Shown piece after piece: positions 8,743 to 19,667 of a DNA stretch of 64,000 nt. How positions within the stretch are numbered: position 1 is the first letter of the stretch; every line of letters starts with the position of its first letter. A program made the position numbers and the translations under genes. Under the pieces are notes generated by a model, which was given only the letters and a program-made list of their open reading frames with translations, was not told the origin of the DNA and made no database searches. Source of the stretch: Streptomyces sp. CC0208 (GTDB taxonomy: Bacteria > Actinomycetota > Actinomycetes > Streptomycetales > Streptomycetaceae); the NCBI RefSeq assembly GCF_003443735.1, contig NZ_CP031969.1:1364001-1428000 (forward strand). Direction: 5' to 3'.

Positions 8743-8746
<4 letters not shown>
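7739..8746 (-). CDS. Class I SAM-dependent methyltransferase
   Basis: The 335-residue product has a variable N-terminus of about 90 residues followed by a Rossmann methyltransferase core with IHDLGCGTGSMGRWLA (SAM motif I) and acidic HDRDPYLL (motif II). No membrane segment is seen. Start ATG 8746 overlaps the glycosyltransferase stop (ATGA) and its stop overlaps the flippase-like start, so the operon is tightly coupled. It presumably methylates the glycosylated intermediate of this cluster; the acceptor is unknown. Confidence 0.87.
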
Positions 8747-10421
<1,675 letters not shown>

Positions 10422-10437
10422 TCACTCTTTTCTCAGG

Positions 10438-11418
10438 TCAGGCGCTCTTGCCGTACCTCACGAGGTGACAGAGGGCCGGAATCTCCCCACTGGCCAGCAA
10501 GGGCATCACCTCCGGCAGTTCTTCGAACGCGCTTTCCCCCGTGATGAGGGCGTCAAGCACCGGATCGGCGAGCAGTTTCAGCGCGAGGGCGAGCCGGTCG
10601 CCGTAGCTGCGGTTGCCGCGGGCGGGGGACACCGTGCCGACCTGGCTGCTGCGGATGACGAGCCGCCGGGAGTGGAAGGCCTCGCCGAGCGGCAGGCTGA
10701 CCTTCCGGTCGCCGTACCAGCTCAGTTCGAGGACCGTGCCCTCGGCGCTGAGGAGTTCCAGGGAGCGGGCGAGGCCCTGTTCGGTGGCGCTGGCGTGGAC
10801 GACGAGGTCGCAGTCGCCGAGGGCGTCCGCGGGGGACGCGAAGCCGACGCCGAGGGCCTCGGCGGTCTCGGCGCGGGCGGGGTCGGCGTCCACCAACTGG
10901 ACACGCACGCCGGGAAAGCGGGCGAGGAGCGCCGCCACGGAGCTGCCGACCATGCCACCACCGACCACCGCGATCCGGTCGCCCACCAGGGGGGCGGCGT
11001 CCCAGAGGGCGTTCACGGCGGTCTCGACCGTGCCGGCGAGGACGGCCCGGCGGGCGGGCACGTCGTCCGGTACGACCGTCACGGCGCTCGCGGGCACCAC
11101 GTACCGCGTCTGATGCGGGTACAGACAGAAGACGGTCCTGCCCTTCAGCGCGGCGGGCCCCTCCTCCACCAGCCCCACGCTGAGGTAGCCGTACTTCACG
11201 GGTCCCGGGAAGTCGCCCTCCTGGAACGGTGCCCGCATGGCCGCGTGCTGGCTCTCGGGCACCTGGCCGCGGAACACGAGTGTCTCCGTGCCCCTGCTGA
11301 CTCCCGAGTACAGCGAGCGGACCAGCACCTCGTCCTTGCCGGGGGCCGGAAGCGCGATGTCCCGCAGCTCGCCCTTCCCCGGAGAACGGAGCCAGAACGC
11401 ACGTGCGGCGGCCTTCAT
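10438..11418 (-). CDS. Zinc-type medium-chain dehydrogenase/reductase
   Basis: The 326-residue product follows the MDR fold: a GroES-like N-terminal half ([26 protein letters not shown]) and a Rossmann domain with [18 protein letters not shown] and VDADPARAE. The GHE catalytic zinc motif of alcohol dehydrogenases is not evident; the start of the fold reads SGVSRGTE instead, as in zinc-lacking or threonine/glucose-like MDR groups. It would reduce or oxidise a carbonyl/alcohol in the product of the adjacent cluster. It is divergent from the CDP-alcohol phosphatidyltransferase across a 121-bp gap that must hold both promoters. Confidence 0.87.
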   Translation of the reverse strand: MKAAARAFWLRSPGKGELRDIALPAPGKDEVLVRSLYSGVSRGTETLVFRGQVPESQHAAMRAPFQEGDFPGPVKYGYLSVGLVEEGPAALKGRTVFCLYPHQTRYVVPASAVTVVPDDVPARRAVLAGTVETAVNALWDAAPLVGDRIAVVGGGMVGSSVAALLARFPGVRVQLVDADPARAETAEALGVGFASPADALGDCDLVVHASATEQGLARSLELLSAEGTVLELSWYGDRKVSLPLGEAFHSRRLVIRSSQVGTVSPARGNRSYGDRLALALKLLADPVLDALITGESAFEELPEVMPLLASGEIPALCHLVRYGKSA

Positions 11419-11539
11419 CGAAACCCTCCTGAACGATCGGGAACTCGGGCACGTACCTCGTCACGTAACCGAGGTGTGCACAGGCCGCGCACAGTACGCG
11501 GCCTTGATCGACTCTGTCATCTGGCCGGAGGAATGTGCG

Positions 11540-12337
11540 GTGGCCCTGAACAACACTTACGAAGCAAGGCTGGTCCAGCAGGAGACCGCTGTGGGAGCGG
11601 GCGTTCAGATCCTGTTGCTGGCCCTGCTCGGCACGGCGATAGGCATGGGGCCGGCGGGCTGGCTGACCGGCCTCGCCTTCGCCGTCGCCACCTGGGCCGT
11701 GCTCTCCAGGGCGCTGCACCGCACCCGGCCGCGGTCCTTCGGGCCGGCCAACCGGGTGACGCTGGGCCGGGCCACGCTGGTCGGCGGAGTGACCGCCCTG
11801 GTCGCGGACTCCTACCAGGACTCCCCGCCGGTCACCCTCTTCGTCGGCCTGACGGCGGTGGCCCTGATCCTCGACGGCGTCGACGGCAAGGTGGCCCGCG
11901 CGACGGGCACCTCGACGCCGCTGGGCGCGCGGTTCGACATGGAGGTCGACGCGTTCCTGATCCTGGTGCTCAGCGTGTACGTGTCGATGTCCCAGGGCCC
12001 GTGGGTCCTTCTCATCGGTGCCATGCGCTACGGCTTCGTCGCCGCGGCCCGCGTCTGGAACTGGCTCAACGCCCCGCTGCCGCCGAGCATGGCCCGCAAG
12101 ACGGTGGCCGCGCTCCAGGGGATCCTGCTGCTGGTGGCCGCGTCGGGGTACCTGCCGCACACGGTGACCTTCGGGGTCGTGGCCCTCGCCCTGTCCACCC
12201 TCGTCTGGTCGTTCGGCCGGGACGTCCTGTGGCTGTGGCGCACGCACCGGGCGGACCAGGCGGCGGTGGGCGAGCTGCTGGAGCTGGAGTTCGTGGCGGT
12301 GGAGCGGGAGCGGGAGCCGGAGGCGGTGGCGTCCTGA
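11540..12337 (+). CDS. CDP-alcohol phosphatidyltransferase family membrane enzyme
   Basis: The 265-residue protein has about six hydrophobic helices and the complete family signature LDGVDGKVARATGTSTPLG...FDMEVDA, that is D(x)2DG(x)2AR(x)8-9G(x)3D(x)3D. Such enzymes join a CDP-activated alcohol to an acceptor alcohol such as inositol, glycerol phosphate or a glycolipid head. Start GTG 11540 is chosen because GGAGG ends 8 nt upstream. Next to a glycosyltransferase, a methyltransferase and a flippase-like protein, it may attach a lipid anchor or alcohol phosphate to the same product. Confidence 0.87.
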   Translation: MALNNTYEARLVQQETAVGAGVQILLLALLGTAIGMGPAGWLTGLAFAVATWAVLSRALHRTRPRSFGPANRVTLGRATLVGGVTALVADSYQDSPPVTLFVGLTAVALILDGVDGKVARATGTSTPLGARFDMEVDAFLILVLSVYVSMSQGPWVLLIGAMRYGFVAAARVWNWLNAPLPPSMARKTVAALQGILLLVAASGYLPHTVTFGVVALALSTLVWSFGRDVLWLWRTHRADQAAVGELLELEFVAVEREREPEAVAS

Positions 12338-12361
12338 GGCCCTGCCGGCTCGGCTCGCAGG

Positions 12362-12811
12362 TCAGCTTTTGAGCGGCACCCGGTAGACGGTCGACTCCCG
12401 CTGCCGGAAACCCTGCCGCTCGTACAGCCGGTTGGCCGCCGCCCGGTCCGGGCGGGAGGTCAGGTCGACGGTACGGGCCCCGGCCTCCCGGGCGAGCCGG
12501 ATCGCCTCCCTGATCAGCAGCCCCGCGATGCCCTGGCCGCGGGCCGCGTGGTCGACGATCACGTCCTCGATACGGGCCCGCAGTCCCGCGGGCGCCGGGA
12601 ACATGACGAGGGTGAGGGTGCCCACGACCGCCCCGGCCGCCGACCTGGCGATCAGCATGGTGTTGGCGTCACAGGCCAGGATGCGGTCGAGCGCGGCGAG
12701 GTCGAGGGCCTCGGCCGTCGAGGACAACTGCGGCAGCATCCGCGCGAACGCGCCGACGAGCTCCTGGTCCGCCTCCCGGACGATCTCCACCCGGATGTCC
12801 TGAGTCTCCAT
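12362..12811 (-). CDS. GNAT family N-acetyltransferase
   Basis: The 149-residue product ends with the acetyl-CoA binding segment IEDVIVDHAARGQGIAGLLI (Q/RxxGxG/A motif) and the ERQGFRQRES C-terminus seen in aminoglycoside/small-amine GNATs. It converges with the phosphatidyltransferase gene, with 24 bp between stops. The substrate is unknown. Confidence 0.87.
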   Translation of the reverse strand: METQDIRVEIVREADQELVGAFARMLPQLSSTAEALDLAALDRILACDANTMLIARSAAGAVVGTLTLVMFPAPAGLRARIEDVIVDHAARGQGIAGLLIREAIRLAREAGARTVDLTSRPDRAAANRLYERQGFRQRESTVYRVPLKS

Positions 12812-13044
12812 GGGGTGGACCCTATCGCCGCGACTGCGAGCCCTACGGCAGATCCGATGCGCCGGGGCACGGGAGCCGTCCGGCGGTCGCGGCGCGGAGG
12901 CTGGGGGCGTCGGATGGGTTCCTGGCTCGGCCGCTTGGCTGTCTGGCGGATGCACCCGATTCGGCCGTGAACGGTCCGGCGAGTACGTTCCCGGCGCCTG
13001 CGCCTCCCCGCGAGACCTGCCCCGGACACATGAACCGTCCGGCG

Positions 13045-13328
13045 GTGCGGTCGGCGTCTGAACTCCCGCCACGATCCTGCCCGGGGCGCGCCTGAACCGT
13101 CCGGCGACTGTTCCTCCCGCCGCAACCCTGACCGGGCCCCCTCAACCCGCCGACACCACCCCGCCCCGGCCACACAACCCTCCCGCAAGCCCTCCCAGCT
13201 CGGACACCTGAACCCACCCGGCGCGCGTGGTCGGCATCTGAACTCCCGCCACGACCCCGACCGCGACGCGCCCGAACCGTCCGGCATCTGTTACTCCCAC
13301 CGCAACCCGCCGACACCACCCCCGCCCC
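13045..13328. repeat. Diverged tandem repeat in a 700-bp gene-free tract
   Basis: The 12812-13516 interval holds no gene I can support. Inside it, a unit at 13045-13168 recurs with changes at 13222-13328. The shared landmarks are TCTGAACTCCCGCCACGA, GAACCGTCCGGC, CGCAACCC and CCGCCGACACCACC, in that order. Shorter pieces of the same motifs continue on both sides. Only low-complexity shadow frames cross it. It looks like a decaying noncoding repeat array between convergently and co-directionally oriented genes. Confidence 0.6.
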
Positions 13329-13516
13329 CAGGCACCTGAGCTCTCCGACCAGCCCCCTCACCGGGACCGGAGCACCACAGGCGCGTCCTCCGTGTTCAGG
13401 GCGGACGCCCTCATGGGCCGGAGAGGGGCGGCATGGCCCCGCAGGGGCCAGCACCGGCGTCCGGAGGGGTCCGGGGTTGGCCGGGGACGGACTGCCCTGG
13501 CTCGACGCGTTCGTTG

Positions 13517-14734
13517 CTACCTCCGCGGCAGCAACCCCACCACCGCGACCGGCACTGCCGCCAGCACCAGCCACGGGAGCGCGGGCGGCAGTCCGCCGTC
13601 CAGCAGGGAGCCGGTGGCGGAGCTGCCGAGCAGCACGATCAGACCGGAGACGGAGGAGAGTGCCCCGGTGTAGAGGCCGAGTCGACCCTCTTCCGCGAGG
13701 TCGGGGACCCAGGCCCGGGCCACGGGTGCGACGAGCATCTGCCCGAAGGTGAGCAGGACGACGAACCCGGCCGACGGCAACAGTCCCGCCGTACCGGTCC
13801 AGCCGGCGGGACGGGACACCGCGACGACCGCGAACCCGGCGCCGATCAGCAGCAGTCCGGCCACCATGGATCGGCGCGGCGAGAGCCTGGCGCCGACCCA
13901 ACGGGTGACGGGGAGCTGCGCTGTCACCACCAGCAGCGAGGACAGCGCGAACAGCCAGGCCACCGCCGACCGGGAACCGGTCGCACGCTCCACCTCGTCC
14001 GGGAGGGCGAGGTAGAGCTGGTTGTAGGCGAGCAGGTAGGCGCCGTACGCGCAGCACAGCGCGAGGAAGCGGCGGTTGCGGAGCAGCGCTCCCCATCCCC
14101 CTTCCAGCCGCACCCGTTGTCGCCCAGGGATGTGCTGCGGCAACCTCCACGCGTGCCCGGCGAGGACGAGCACGAAGATCCCGGCGCCGGCCAGACACAC
14201 CGTTCGGAAGTCCACAGACAGCAGCAGCGCGCCGAGCAACGGGCCGACGAACGCCCCCGCCTGCCCGGCGACGGTGAACAGCGCGAGGACTCGGGTGCGT
14301 TGACCGCCCGCCTCCTCGTGGACGACGGCCTGCCGGGCGACCTCGGACTCCACCGCCGGTGAGAACAGCGCGGCGGCGAACCCGATGAGCAGGACGGCCC
14401 CGATGACCGCCCCCGTCCGTTCGGCGTACCCGAGCCAGGCGAACCCGGCGATCCGCAGCACGCATCCGGCGAGGACGACCGGCCGGATCCCGTACCGGTC
14501 GGCGAGCGCCCCGCCCACCACGAACAGCCCTTGCTGACTGAAGGTCCTGAGCCCCAGCACGAACCCGACCAGCCAGCCCGCCATCCCGACACCCTGCCCC
14601 AGGTGTGCGGACAGGAAGGGCAGCACGGCGAAGAAGCCGATGTTGAAGGCGAGTTGGGTCAGGATCAGCAGCCGCAGCAGCGGAGACAGGCGGGGGCTGG
14701 TCCTCGACGGCTCGATCGGCGTGGACGTCGTCAT
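13517..14734 (-). CDS. MFS transporter (probable drug/metallophore exporter)
   Basis: The 405-residue protein has about twelve hydrophobic segments and the MFS loop 2-3 motif GGALADRYGIRPVV. Motif C-like glycines follow at TVAGQAGAFVGPLLG. The ATG at 14734 overlaps the stop of the fused ABC permease (ATGA), so export and import genes share one mRNA. Such MFS/Dpp-type pairings are known for metallophore systems, but no metallophore synthase is nearby, so the substrate is open. About 180 bp downstream, up to the repeat tract, has no recognisable gene. Confidence 0.88.
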   Translation of the reverse strand: MTTSTPIEPSRTSPRLSPLLRLLILTQLAFNIGFFAVLPFLSAHLGQGVGMAGWLVGFVLGLRTFSQQGLFVVGGALADRYGIRPVVLAGCVLRIAGFAWLGYAERTGAVIGAVLLIGFAAALFSPAVESEVARQAVVHEEAGGQRTRVLALFTVAGQAGAFVGPLLGALLLSVDFRTVCLAGAGIFVLVLAGHAWRLPQHIPGRQRVRLEGGWGALLRNRRFLALCCAYGAYLLAYNQLYLALPDEVERATGSRSAVAWLFALSSLLVVTAQLPVTRWVGARLSPRRSMVAGLLLIGAGFAVVAVSRPAGWTGTAGLLPSAGFVVLLTFGQMLVAPVARAWVPDLAEEGRLGLYTGALSSVSGLIVLLGSSATGSLLDGGLPPALPWLVLAAVPVAVVGLLPRR

Positions 14735-16524
14735 CCGGTCTCCACCAACTTCCCTGCGGACAAGGGCAGTTCGCATTCCCCCGTGGTCGCCTGACGACGT
14801 GCGCGCCGTCGCCGCCACCGCACCCCGCCCGCCGCGCTCACCGCCAGCGCCCCCAGCAGGGCGAGTGCGGCGGCGGGGGCGAGGACGGCCCAGGGGGCGC
14901 GTTCGGCATAGGGCTGGTTCTCGGCCAGGAGCAGGCCCCACTCCGGGGCGGGCGGCTGGGTGCCGAGGCCGAGGAATCCGAGTGAGGCGAGGGCCAGCGC
15001 GACGCCGGGCAGGCGCAGCAGGGCGTGTCGGGTGACGGACGGCAGGATCGCCGGCAGCAGTTCGTGCCGCAGGAGGTACCAGCGGTGCGCGCCCAGGGCC
15101 CGGGTGGCCGTCAGATGCGGGGTGGCGGATTCCTGTCGGAGCAGTGAGGAGGTGTGCGCGGCGAGCGCCGCCCAGGAGACGGTGGCCACGGCGATGGCGG
15201 GCGTGGCGGCGCCGCTCCCGGCGACGGCGGTCACGAGCAGCGCGGCGAGCACCGGCGGTACGGCGTTGACCGTGTCGACGAGCGGCCCGGACAGCCGGGG
15301 CAGCAGCCCGAGCAGAACGCCGACCACCAGTGCGGTGAAGCTGATGGCGACGGCGGTCAGAAGGGTGTCCAGGGCTCCGTGTCCGACCCGGGCGAGCAGG
15401 TCCCGGCCGAGTGCGTCGGTGCCGAACGGGTGAGCCCAGGAAGGGGGTTGGAGCCGGGCACCGGTGTCCAGGGCAAGTGGGTCGCGGAGCAGGCCGAGCG
15501 CGACGACGGCGGTCAGGAGGCCGCCGTGGACGAGAGGCAGGGTGCTGCGGGCGGGCCGTCGCGGGCGGTGCAGGGAGTCCAGGGCGCCGTCGCGCAGGGC
15601 CGGGCCGGTCAGGAGGCGGACGGCCAGTGCCGTGAGGCCGGTGGCGGTGGCGGCGAGGATCAGCAGGGCGAGCGTGCCCGCCTGGAGCACGGGCAGGTCC
15701 TGCGCGAGGGCGGCCTGGAGGCTGGTGCGGCCGAGGCCCGGGATGTCGTAGATCTGCTCCACGGCGACGGAACCGCCGGTGAGGCCCACGACGAACAGGC
15801 CCAGGTTGGGCAGCAGCGCGGGGACGCAGCGGCGGACCGCCTTGGCGGCGATGGTGCGGCCGGACAGTCCGCGGGCCTCCGCCGCCTGCGCCCAGGGTTC
15901 GGCGAAGGCGCTGGGCAGCAGGTCGTCGAGGAGGCGCCCGAGCACGGCCCCGGCGGGCAGGCCGAGGGCGAGGGCGGGCAGGACCGTCCAGCGGGGTCCG
16001 TACCAGCCGAGGGCGGGCAGCCAGCCGAGTTGTACGCCGACCACGGTGGCGAGCACGGAGGCGGTGAGGAACTCGGGCAGCGCGGCGAGCATCGCCGAGG
16101 CGCCGCCCCCGGGCCGGCGCCCGTCGAGGCGTCGGTGCGCGCCGAGCCACAGCGTGCGGGCACACACCAGGGCGGCGGTGGCCGCGGCGACCACGAGGGC
16201 CACCGTCACGAGCAGCAGGGACACGCCGAGTGCCTGGACGACGGTCGGGGTGACCTGCGTGCCGTTCAGCCACGACCGGCCGGCGTCGCCCCGGGGCAGC
16301 CCGCCGAGCCATTGGCCGAGCAGATGCAAGGGGCCTTCGTCCAGGCCGAGTTGGGCCCGGATGTCGGCCAGTACCCGCGGTGTCGGCTCGCGGTCCGCGG
16401 AACGCGCCTTGAGCACGGTGAGCGCGGGGTCGGTGCGGGACAGCCACGGCAGCAGGCCGATCCCGCACACCAGGGCCGCCGCGAGCAGGACACGCCACAG
16501 CAGGGTGGCCACTCGATGCCGCAT
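14731..16524 (-). CDS. Fused DppB-DppC type ABC transporter permease
   Basis: The 597-residue protein joins two permeases that are normally separate. Residues 1 to about 320 match DppB/NikB, with the EAA loop around AEARGLSGRTIAAKAVRRC. Residues from about 330 match DppC/NikC, with HPFGTDALGRDLLARV and a second EAA loop around ATRALGAHRWYLLRHELL. It would form the whole membrane channel of a peptide/nickel-type importer. It starts 3 nt after the solute-binding protein gene and overlaps the MFS gene start. No DppD/DppF ATPase lies beside it. Confidence 0.9.
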   Translation of the reverse strand: MRHRVATLLWRVLLAAALVCGIGLLPWLSRTDPALTVLKARSADREPTPRVLADIRAQLGLDEGPLHLLGQWLGGLPRGDAGRSWLNGTQVTPTVVQALGVSLLLVTVALVVAAATAALVCARTLWLGAHRRLDGRRPGGGASAMLAALPEFLTASVLATVVGVQLGWLPALGWYGPRWTVLPALALGLPAGAVLGRLLDDLLPSAFAEPWAQAAEARGLSGRTIAAKAVRRCVPALLPNLGLFVVGLTGGSVAVEQIYDIPGLGRTSLQAALAQDLPVLQAGTLALLILAATATGLTALAVRLLTGPALRDGALDSLHRPRRPARSTLPLVHGGLLTAVVALGLLRDPLALDTGARLQPPSWAHPFGTDALGRDLLARVGHGALDTLLTAVAISFTALVVGVLLGLLPRLSGPLVDTVNAVPPVLAALLVTAVAGSGAATPAIAVATVSWAALAAHTSSLLRQESATPHLTATRALGAHRWYLLRHELLPAILPSVTRHALLRLPGVALALASLGFLGLGTQPPAPEWGLLLAENQPYAERAPWAVLAPAAALALLGALAVSAAGGVRWRRRRARRQATTGECELPLSAGKLVETG

Positions 16525-16527
16525 GGA

Positions 16528-18018
16528 TCAGCGTCGCGTTCCGAGGCCGACGAGGGTCCGCTCGTACGGGTCGAGCAGCAGTCCCCGGACGTCGGTGGCC
16601 ACGCCGGAGATGATCTCCTGGTGGGCCAGCGGGATGACGGCGTCGGTGCCGAGGACCGCGGCTTCGGCGCGCATGGCCGCGTCCTGCCGTTCGCCGGTGT
16701 CGGCCACGGCGTCGGCCTCTGCCACCGCCCGGTCGACCTTGCTGTCGCACAGCCGGGAGAGGTTGTAGCCGCCGTCGCAGGTGTAGTCGCTCGCGAGGAC
16801 GGCGACGGGGTCGCCGGTGTCGACGAGGCTGTTGCGGGCGCCGATGAACGCGTCGAACTTCCCTGCGAGCACGTCGGTTTCGAGCCGCGCGTATTCGCGC
16901 ACCACCAGGGTGACCTTGAACCCGGCCTTCTGAAGCTGCTGTTGGACGACCTGGGCGGCTTCGGGGAGTTCGGGCCGGTTGTCGTAGGTGGCGAGGGTGA
17001 CGGAGGTGCCGTGCGGCTCGGCCGCGCTCGCGCGTCCGGTGGGCCGCACGCGCTTGTCCTCGGCCCAGGTCACGGCCGGTCCGTAGATGCCGGTGCCGGG
17101 ATCGGCGTACCCCTCGAAGACCCCTTTGACGACGGCCGAGTTGTCGACGGCCTCGCGAGCGGCGGCGCGCAGCTTCGGGTCCTCGAAGGGGCCGGACCCG
17201 GTGTTGAGGTGCAGGCTCGTGGTGCGGGTCGTCGCGGTCTCCTTGAGGGTGGCCTTGTCGAGGGTGGCGGCCTGGGCGACGGGGATCGCCTCGGCGACGT
17301 CGACCTGGCCGGTGCGCACGGCGTTGGCGCGGGCGGTGCCGTCGGCGATGAAGCGGGCGTCGATGCCGGAGGCCTGGGCGCGGCCGCCCCAGTAGTCGTC
17401 GAAGCGGTCGAGAGTGGCGGAGGAGGAGCCGGTGACCTTGGTCAGTTCGAAGGGCCCGGTGGCGGTGCCGACCGGATCCACTTCGCCTGGGGCGTAGGCC
17501 TTGGGTGCGAACACGGCGAGGCTGGGGCCGGCCAGCCGCAGCGGCAGCACGGGGTCGGCCGACTTCGTGGTGATGCGTACGGCGTCCCCGGCCCCCTCGG
17601 CCGTCAGCGTGACGCCGGACAGCGCGGCCGGGGCGGGCTTGGCCTCGGTGGCGTGGGTGAGAGCGGCGGCGACCGCGGCCGGGGTGACCTCGGTACCGTC
17701 CTGGAAGGTGGCCTCGCGCAGGGTGAACAGCCAGGTGCGGTCGTTCTCGCGGCGCCAGGACGCGGCGAGTGCGGGGGCGGCGGCGCCGTTGGCGTCGAGG
17801 GCGGTCAGGCCCTCGGTGACGCCGAGGCGGCTGAGGAGGGTGGCGTCGGCGCCGTACGGCGAGAGGTTCTCGGCGGGCGGGAAGGCGAGGGCGACCCGGA
17901 GGCGGGAGCCGTCGCTCGCGTCACCGTGGGAGTCACCGCCCGGGGCGGCGAAGCAGGCGGTGAGCAGCGGGGCGAGCAGGAGGGAGCCGAGTGTGTGACG
18001 GCGGCGCATCGCGGTCAC
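16528..18018 (-). CDS. Peptide/nickel-type ABC transporter substrate-binding lipoprotein
   Basis: The roughly 495-residue product belongs to solute-binding protein family 5 (DppA/NikA). It begins with a short positive N-terminus and a lipobox LLTAC, so the Cys near residue 20 should be lipid-modified. It keeps the family pattern LTALDANGAAAPALAASW, FTLREATFQDGTEVTPAAV and a C-terminal IPLAHQEIISG. Start GTG 18018 overlaps the GNAT stop (GTGA); ATG 18009 with GGTGA upstream is equally possible. It delivers ligand to the fused permease encoded next. Ligand identity (peptide, nickel or metallophore) is undecided. Confidence 0.9.
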   Translation of the reverse strand: MTAMRRRHTLGSLLLAPLLTACFAAPGGDSHGDASDGSRLRVALAFPPAENLSPYGADATLLSRLGVTEGLTALDANGAAAPALAASWRRENDRTWLFTLREATFQDGTEVTPAAVAAALTHATEAKPAPAALSGVTLTAEGAGDAVRITTKSADPVLPLRLAGPSLAVFAPKAYAPGEVDPVGTATGPFELTKVTGSSSATLDRFDDYWGGRAQASGIDARFIADGTARANAVRTGQVDVAEAIPVAQAATLDKATLKETATTRTTSLHLNTGSGPFEDPKLRAAAREAVDNSAVVKGVFEGYADPGTGIYGPAVTWAEDKRVRPTGRASAAEPHGTSVTLATYDNRPELPEAAQVVQQQLQKAGFKVTLVVREYARLETDVLAGKFDAFIGARNSLVDTGDPVAVLASDYTCDGGYNLSRLCDSKVDRAVAEADAVADTGERQDAAMRAEAAVLGTDAVIPLAHQEIISGVATDVRGLLLDPYERTLVGLGTRR

Positions 18019-18557
18019 CGTCCCATCGGTATCTCGAAGTGGACGACGTTGCTCGCGCCGCCCGTGGTCTCGCGCTCGTCGTGCACGACCTTGCCGAGCG
18101 AGCGCCAGAAGGCTTCGGCGCCCGGGACCGCCGGGTCGGTGTGCAGATACACGGAGCGGTAGCCGCCGTCGGCGGCCGCGAAGGCCAGCAGCTCGTCGAC
18201 CAGGCGGCGGGCGAGGCCGCGCCTGCGGTGCTCGGGGCGGACGTAGATCCGGCGCAACTGGGCGGTCTCGCCGGAGGGATAGCGCTCGGCCAGCTCGCGC
18301 GGGTTCGGCGGGTGGGCGGGGCCGCGCGAGTCGAGGGCGCCGGTGGCCACGACGGTCCCGTGGTCCGGGTCGAGGGCGACGAGGAGGGTGTGGCGGGCCG
18401 GGACGAGATAGGCGGCGGCGGGATCGATGATGTCGCCGTGCCAGCGGGGCACGTACCCGGTTCCGAAGTCGCGGTAGAGGGTGTCGAGCATCACGGCTCG
18501 CGCACCTTCGAGGTCGTCCGGGCACGCGGCCCTGATGCTGTAGTTACGCACTTGCAC
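18015..18557 (-). CDS. GNAT family N-acetyltransferase, first gene of the transporter operon
   Basis: The roughly 180-residue protein has the GNAT core AQLRRIYVRPEHRRRGLARRLVDELL, with the R/QxxGxA pyrophosphate loop, and a C-terminal GKVVHDERET segment. The start is uncertain: GTG 18557 is the furthest that keeps the SIRAACPDDLEGAR opening strand, and GTG 18551 is close by. The transporter lipoprotein gene overlaps its stop. It may acetylate the transported compound or an unrelated amine. Confidence 0.8.
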   Translation of the reverse strand: MQVRNYSIRAACPDDLEGARAVMLDTLYRDFGTGYVPRWHGDIIDPAAAYLVPARHTLLVALDPDHGTVVATGALDSRGPAHPPNPRELAERYPSGETAQLRRIYVRPEHRRRGLARRLVDELLAFAAADGGYRSVYLHTDPAVPGAEAFWRSLGKVVHDERETTGGASNVVHFEIPMGR

Positions 18558-18597
18558 ATCATATGCATTAAGCCTTCCGGCTTGATCGCGGGGCGAT

Positions 18598-18627
18598 TTG
18601 ACAGTGATCGAATGGACGCCATAGAAC
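18598..18627 (+). promoter_or_regulatory. Predicted sigma-HrdB-type promoter for the CooC-like gene
   Basis: TTGACA (18598-18603) is followed after 18 nt by TAGAAC, a good vegetative -35/-10 pair in the AT-richer divergent gap. It would start transcription about 35 nt before the GTG at 18668. Confidence 0.5.
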
Positions 18628-18667
18628 CTACCAACATGACATCCATTTTCAAAAAGGTGGTGCGGTA

Positions 18668-19627
18668 GTGCGCATCGCCTTCGTCGGCAAGGGCGGCAGC
18701 GGCAAGACCACGCTCTCGGCGCTCTTCTCCCGTCATCTGGCCCGTTCCGGCGCACCGGTGCTGGCCGTGGACGGCGACATCAACCAGCACCTGGCCGAGG
18801 CGTTGGGCCACGACGGGGACGAGGCCCTGGACGCCCCGCCGTTGGGCGCGCATGTGGCCGACATCAAGGACTTCCTGCGCGGCACCAACCCGCGCATCGC
18901 CTCCCGCGAGGCGATGATCAAGACCACGCCGCCGGGCCGGGGTTCACGTCTGCTGCGTCTGCTGGGCGATGACGAACTGCACGCCAGACACGTCCGGCGG
19001 GTGGGTGACGTCCCGCTGATGGTGACGGGCGAGTTCGAGGAGAGCGACCTCGGCGTGGCCTGCTACCACTCCAAGCTCGGCGGGGTGGAGTTGTACCTCA
19101 ACCACCTGGTCGACGGTCCCGGCGAGTACGTCGTCGTCGACATGACGGCCGGCGCGGACGCGTTCGCCTCGGGCCTGTTCACCCGCTTCGACCTGACCTT
19201 CCTGGTGGCCGAACCCACCCGCAAGGGCGTCTCGGTCTACCACCAGTACCGGGACCACGCACGGGAGTTCGGCATCCGGATCGCCGTGGTCGGCAACAAG
19301 GTGACCGGCGAGGACGACCTGCTCTTCCTCAAGGACCACGTGGGTGACGACCTGTTGACCCACCTGGTCCAGTCAACCTGGGTGCGCGCGGCCGAACAGG
19401 GGTGCCCCGAGGGCGACTTGGAGTCGCTGGAGCCCCACAACCGGCACGCCCTGTCCCTCCTGCGCGAGACGGTCGACGCCCACCCCCGCGACTGGGCAGC
19501 CCTCCACCGCCACGCGGTCGAGTTCCACCTCCGCAACGCCCGCTCCTGGGCGAACGAGGCGATCGGCCTCGATCTGACCTCCCAGGTGGACCCGGACTTC
19601 GTACCGGGCCCTGCCGCCCTCGTCTGA
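18668..19627 (+). CDS. CooC/ParA-like P-loop ATPase
   Basis: The 319-residue protein starts with MRIAFVGKGGSGKTTLSALF, the deviant Walker A of the SIMIBI class. VLAVDGDINQHL follows as the second motif and VVVDMTAGADAF as Walker B. CooC and related ATPases insert nickel or act as maturation switches; ParA relatives partition cargo. Start GTG 18668 has AAGGTGG about 7 nt upstream. It precedes a SCO5389-type small protein by 40 bp in the same direction. The partner metalloprotein or cargo is not evident. Confidence 0.85.
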   Translation: MRIAFVGKGGSGKTTLSALFSRHLARSGAPVLAVDGDINQHLAEALGHDGDEALDAPPLGAHVADIKDFLRGTNPRIASREAMIKTTPPGRGSRLLRLLGDDELHARHVRRVGDVPLMVTGEFEESDLGVACYHSKLGGVELYLNHLVDGPGEYVVVDMTAGADAFASGLFTRFDLTFLVAEPTRKGVSVYHQYRDHAREFGIRIAVVGNKVTGEDDLLFLKDHVGDDLLTHLVQSTWVRAAEQGCPEGDLESLEPHNRHALSLLRETVDAHPRDWAALHRHAVEFHLRNARSWANEAIGLDLTSQVDPDFVPGPAALV

Positions 19628-19667
19628 CCCCACCCCACCCCCCACCGACAGACAGGAACCACCGCAC

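Noticed and set aside
12810..13061. Small plus-strand ORF of 83 codons
   Set aside because: No ribosome binding site, no homology I recognise, and it lies in the repeat-rich low-complexity tract.
13045..13328. CRISPR array
   Set aside because: Repeat units are long, few and diverged, without unique spacers or cas genes.
14735..16750. N-terminal extension of the MFS frame (about 670 codons)
   Set aside because: The extension overlaps the permease in another frame, is Arg/Pro-rich, and the true ATG at 14734 shows the ATGA overlap.
15154..18162. 1,002-codon plus-strand frame
   Set aside because: It is the antisense shadow of the permease and lipoprotein genes, made of G/Q/A-rich low-complexity sequence with no domain.
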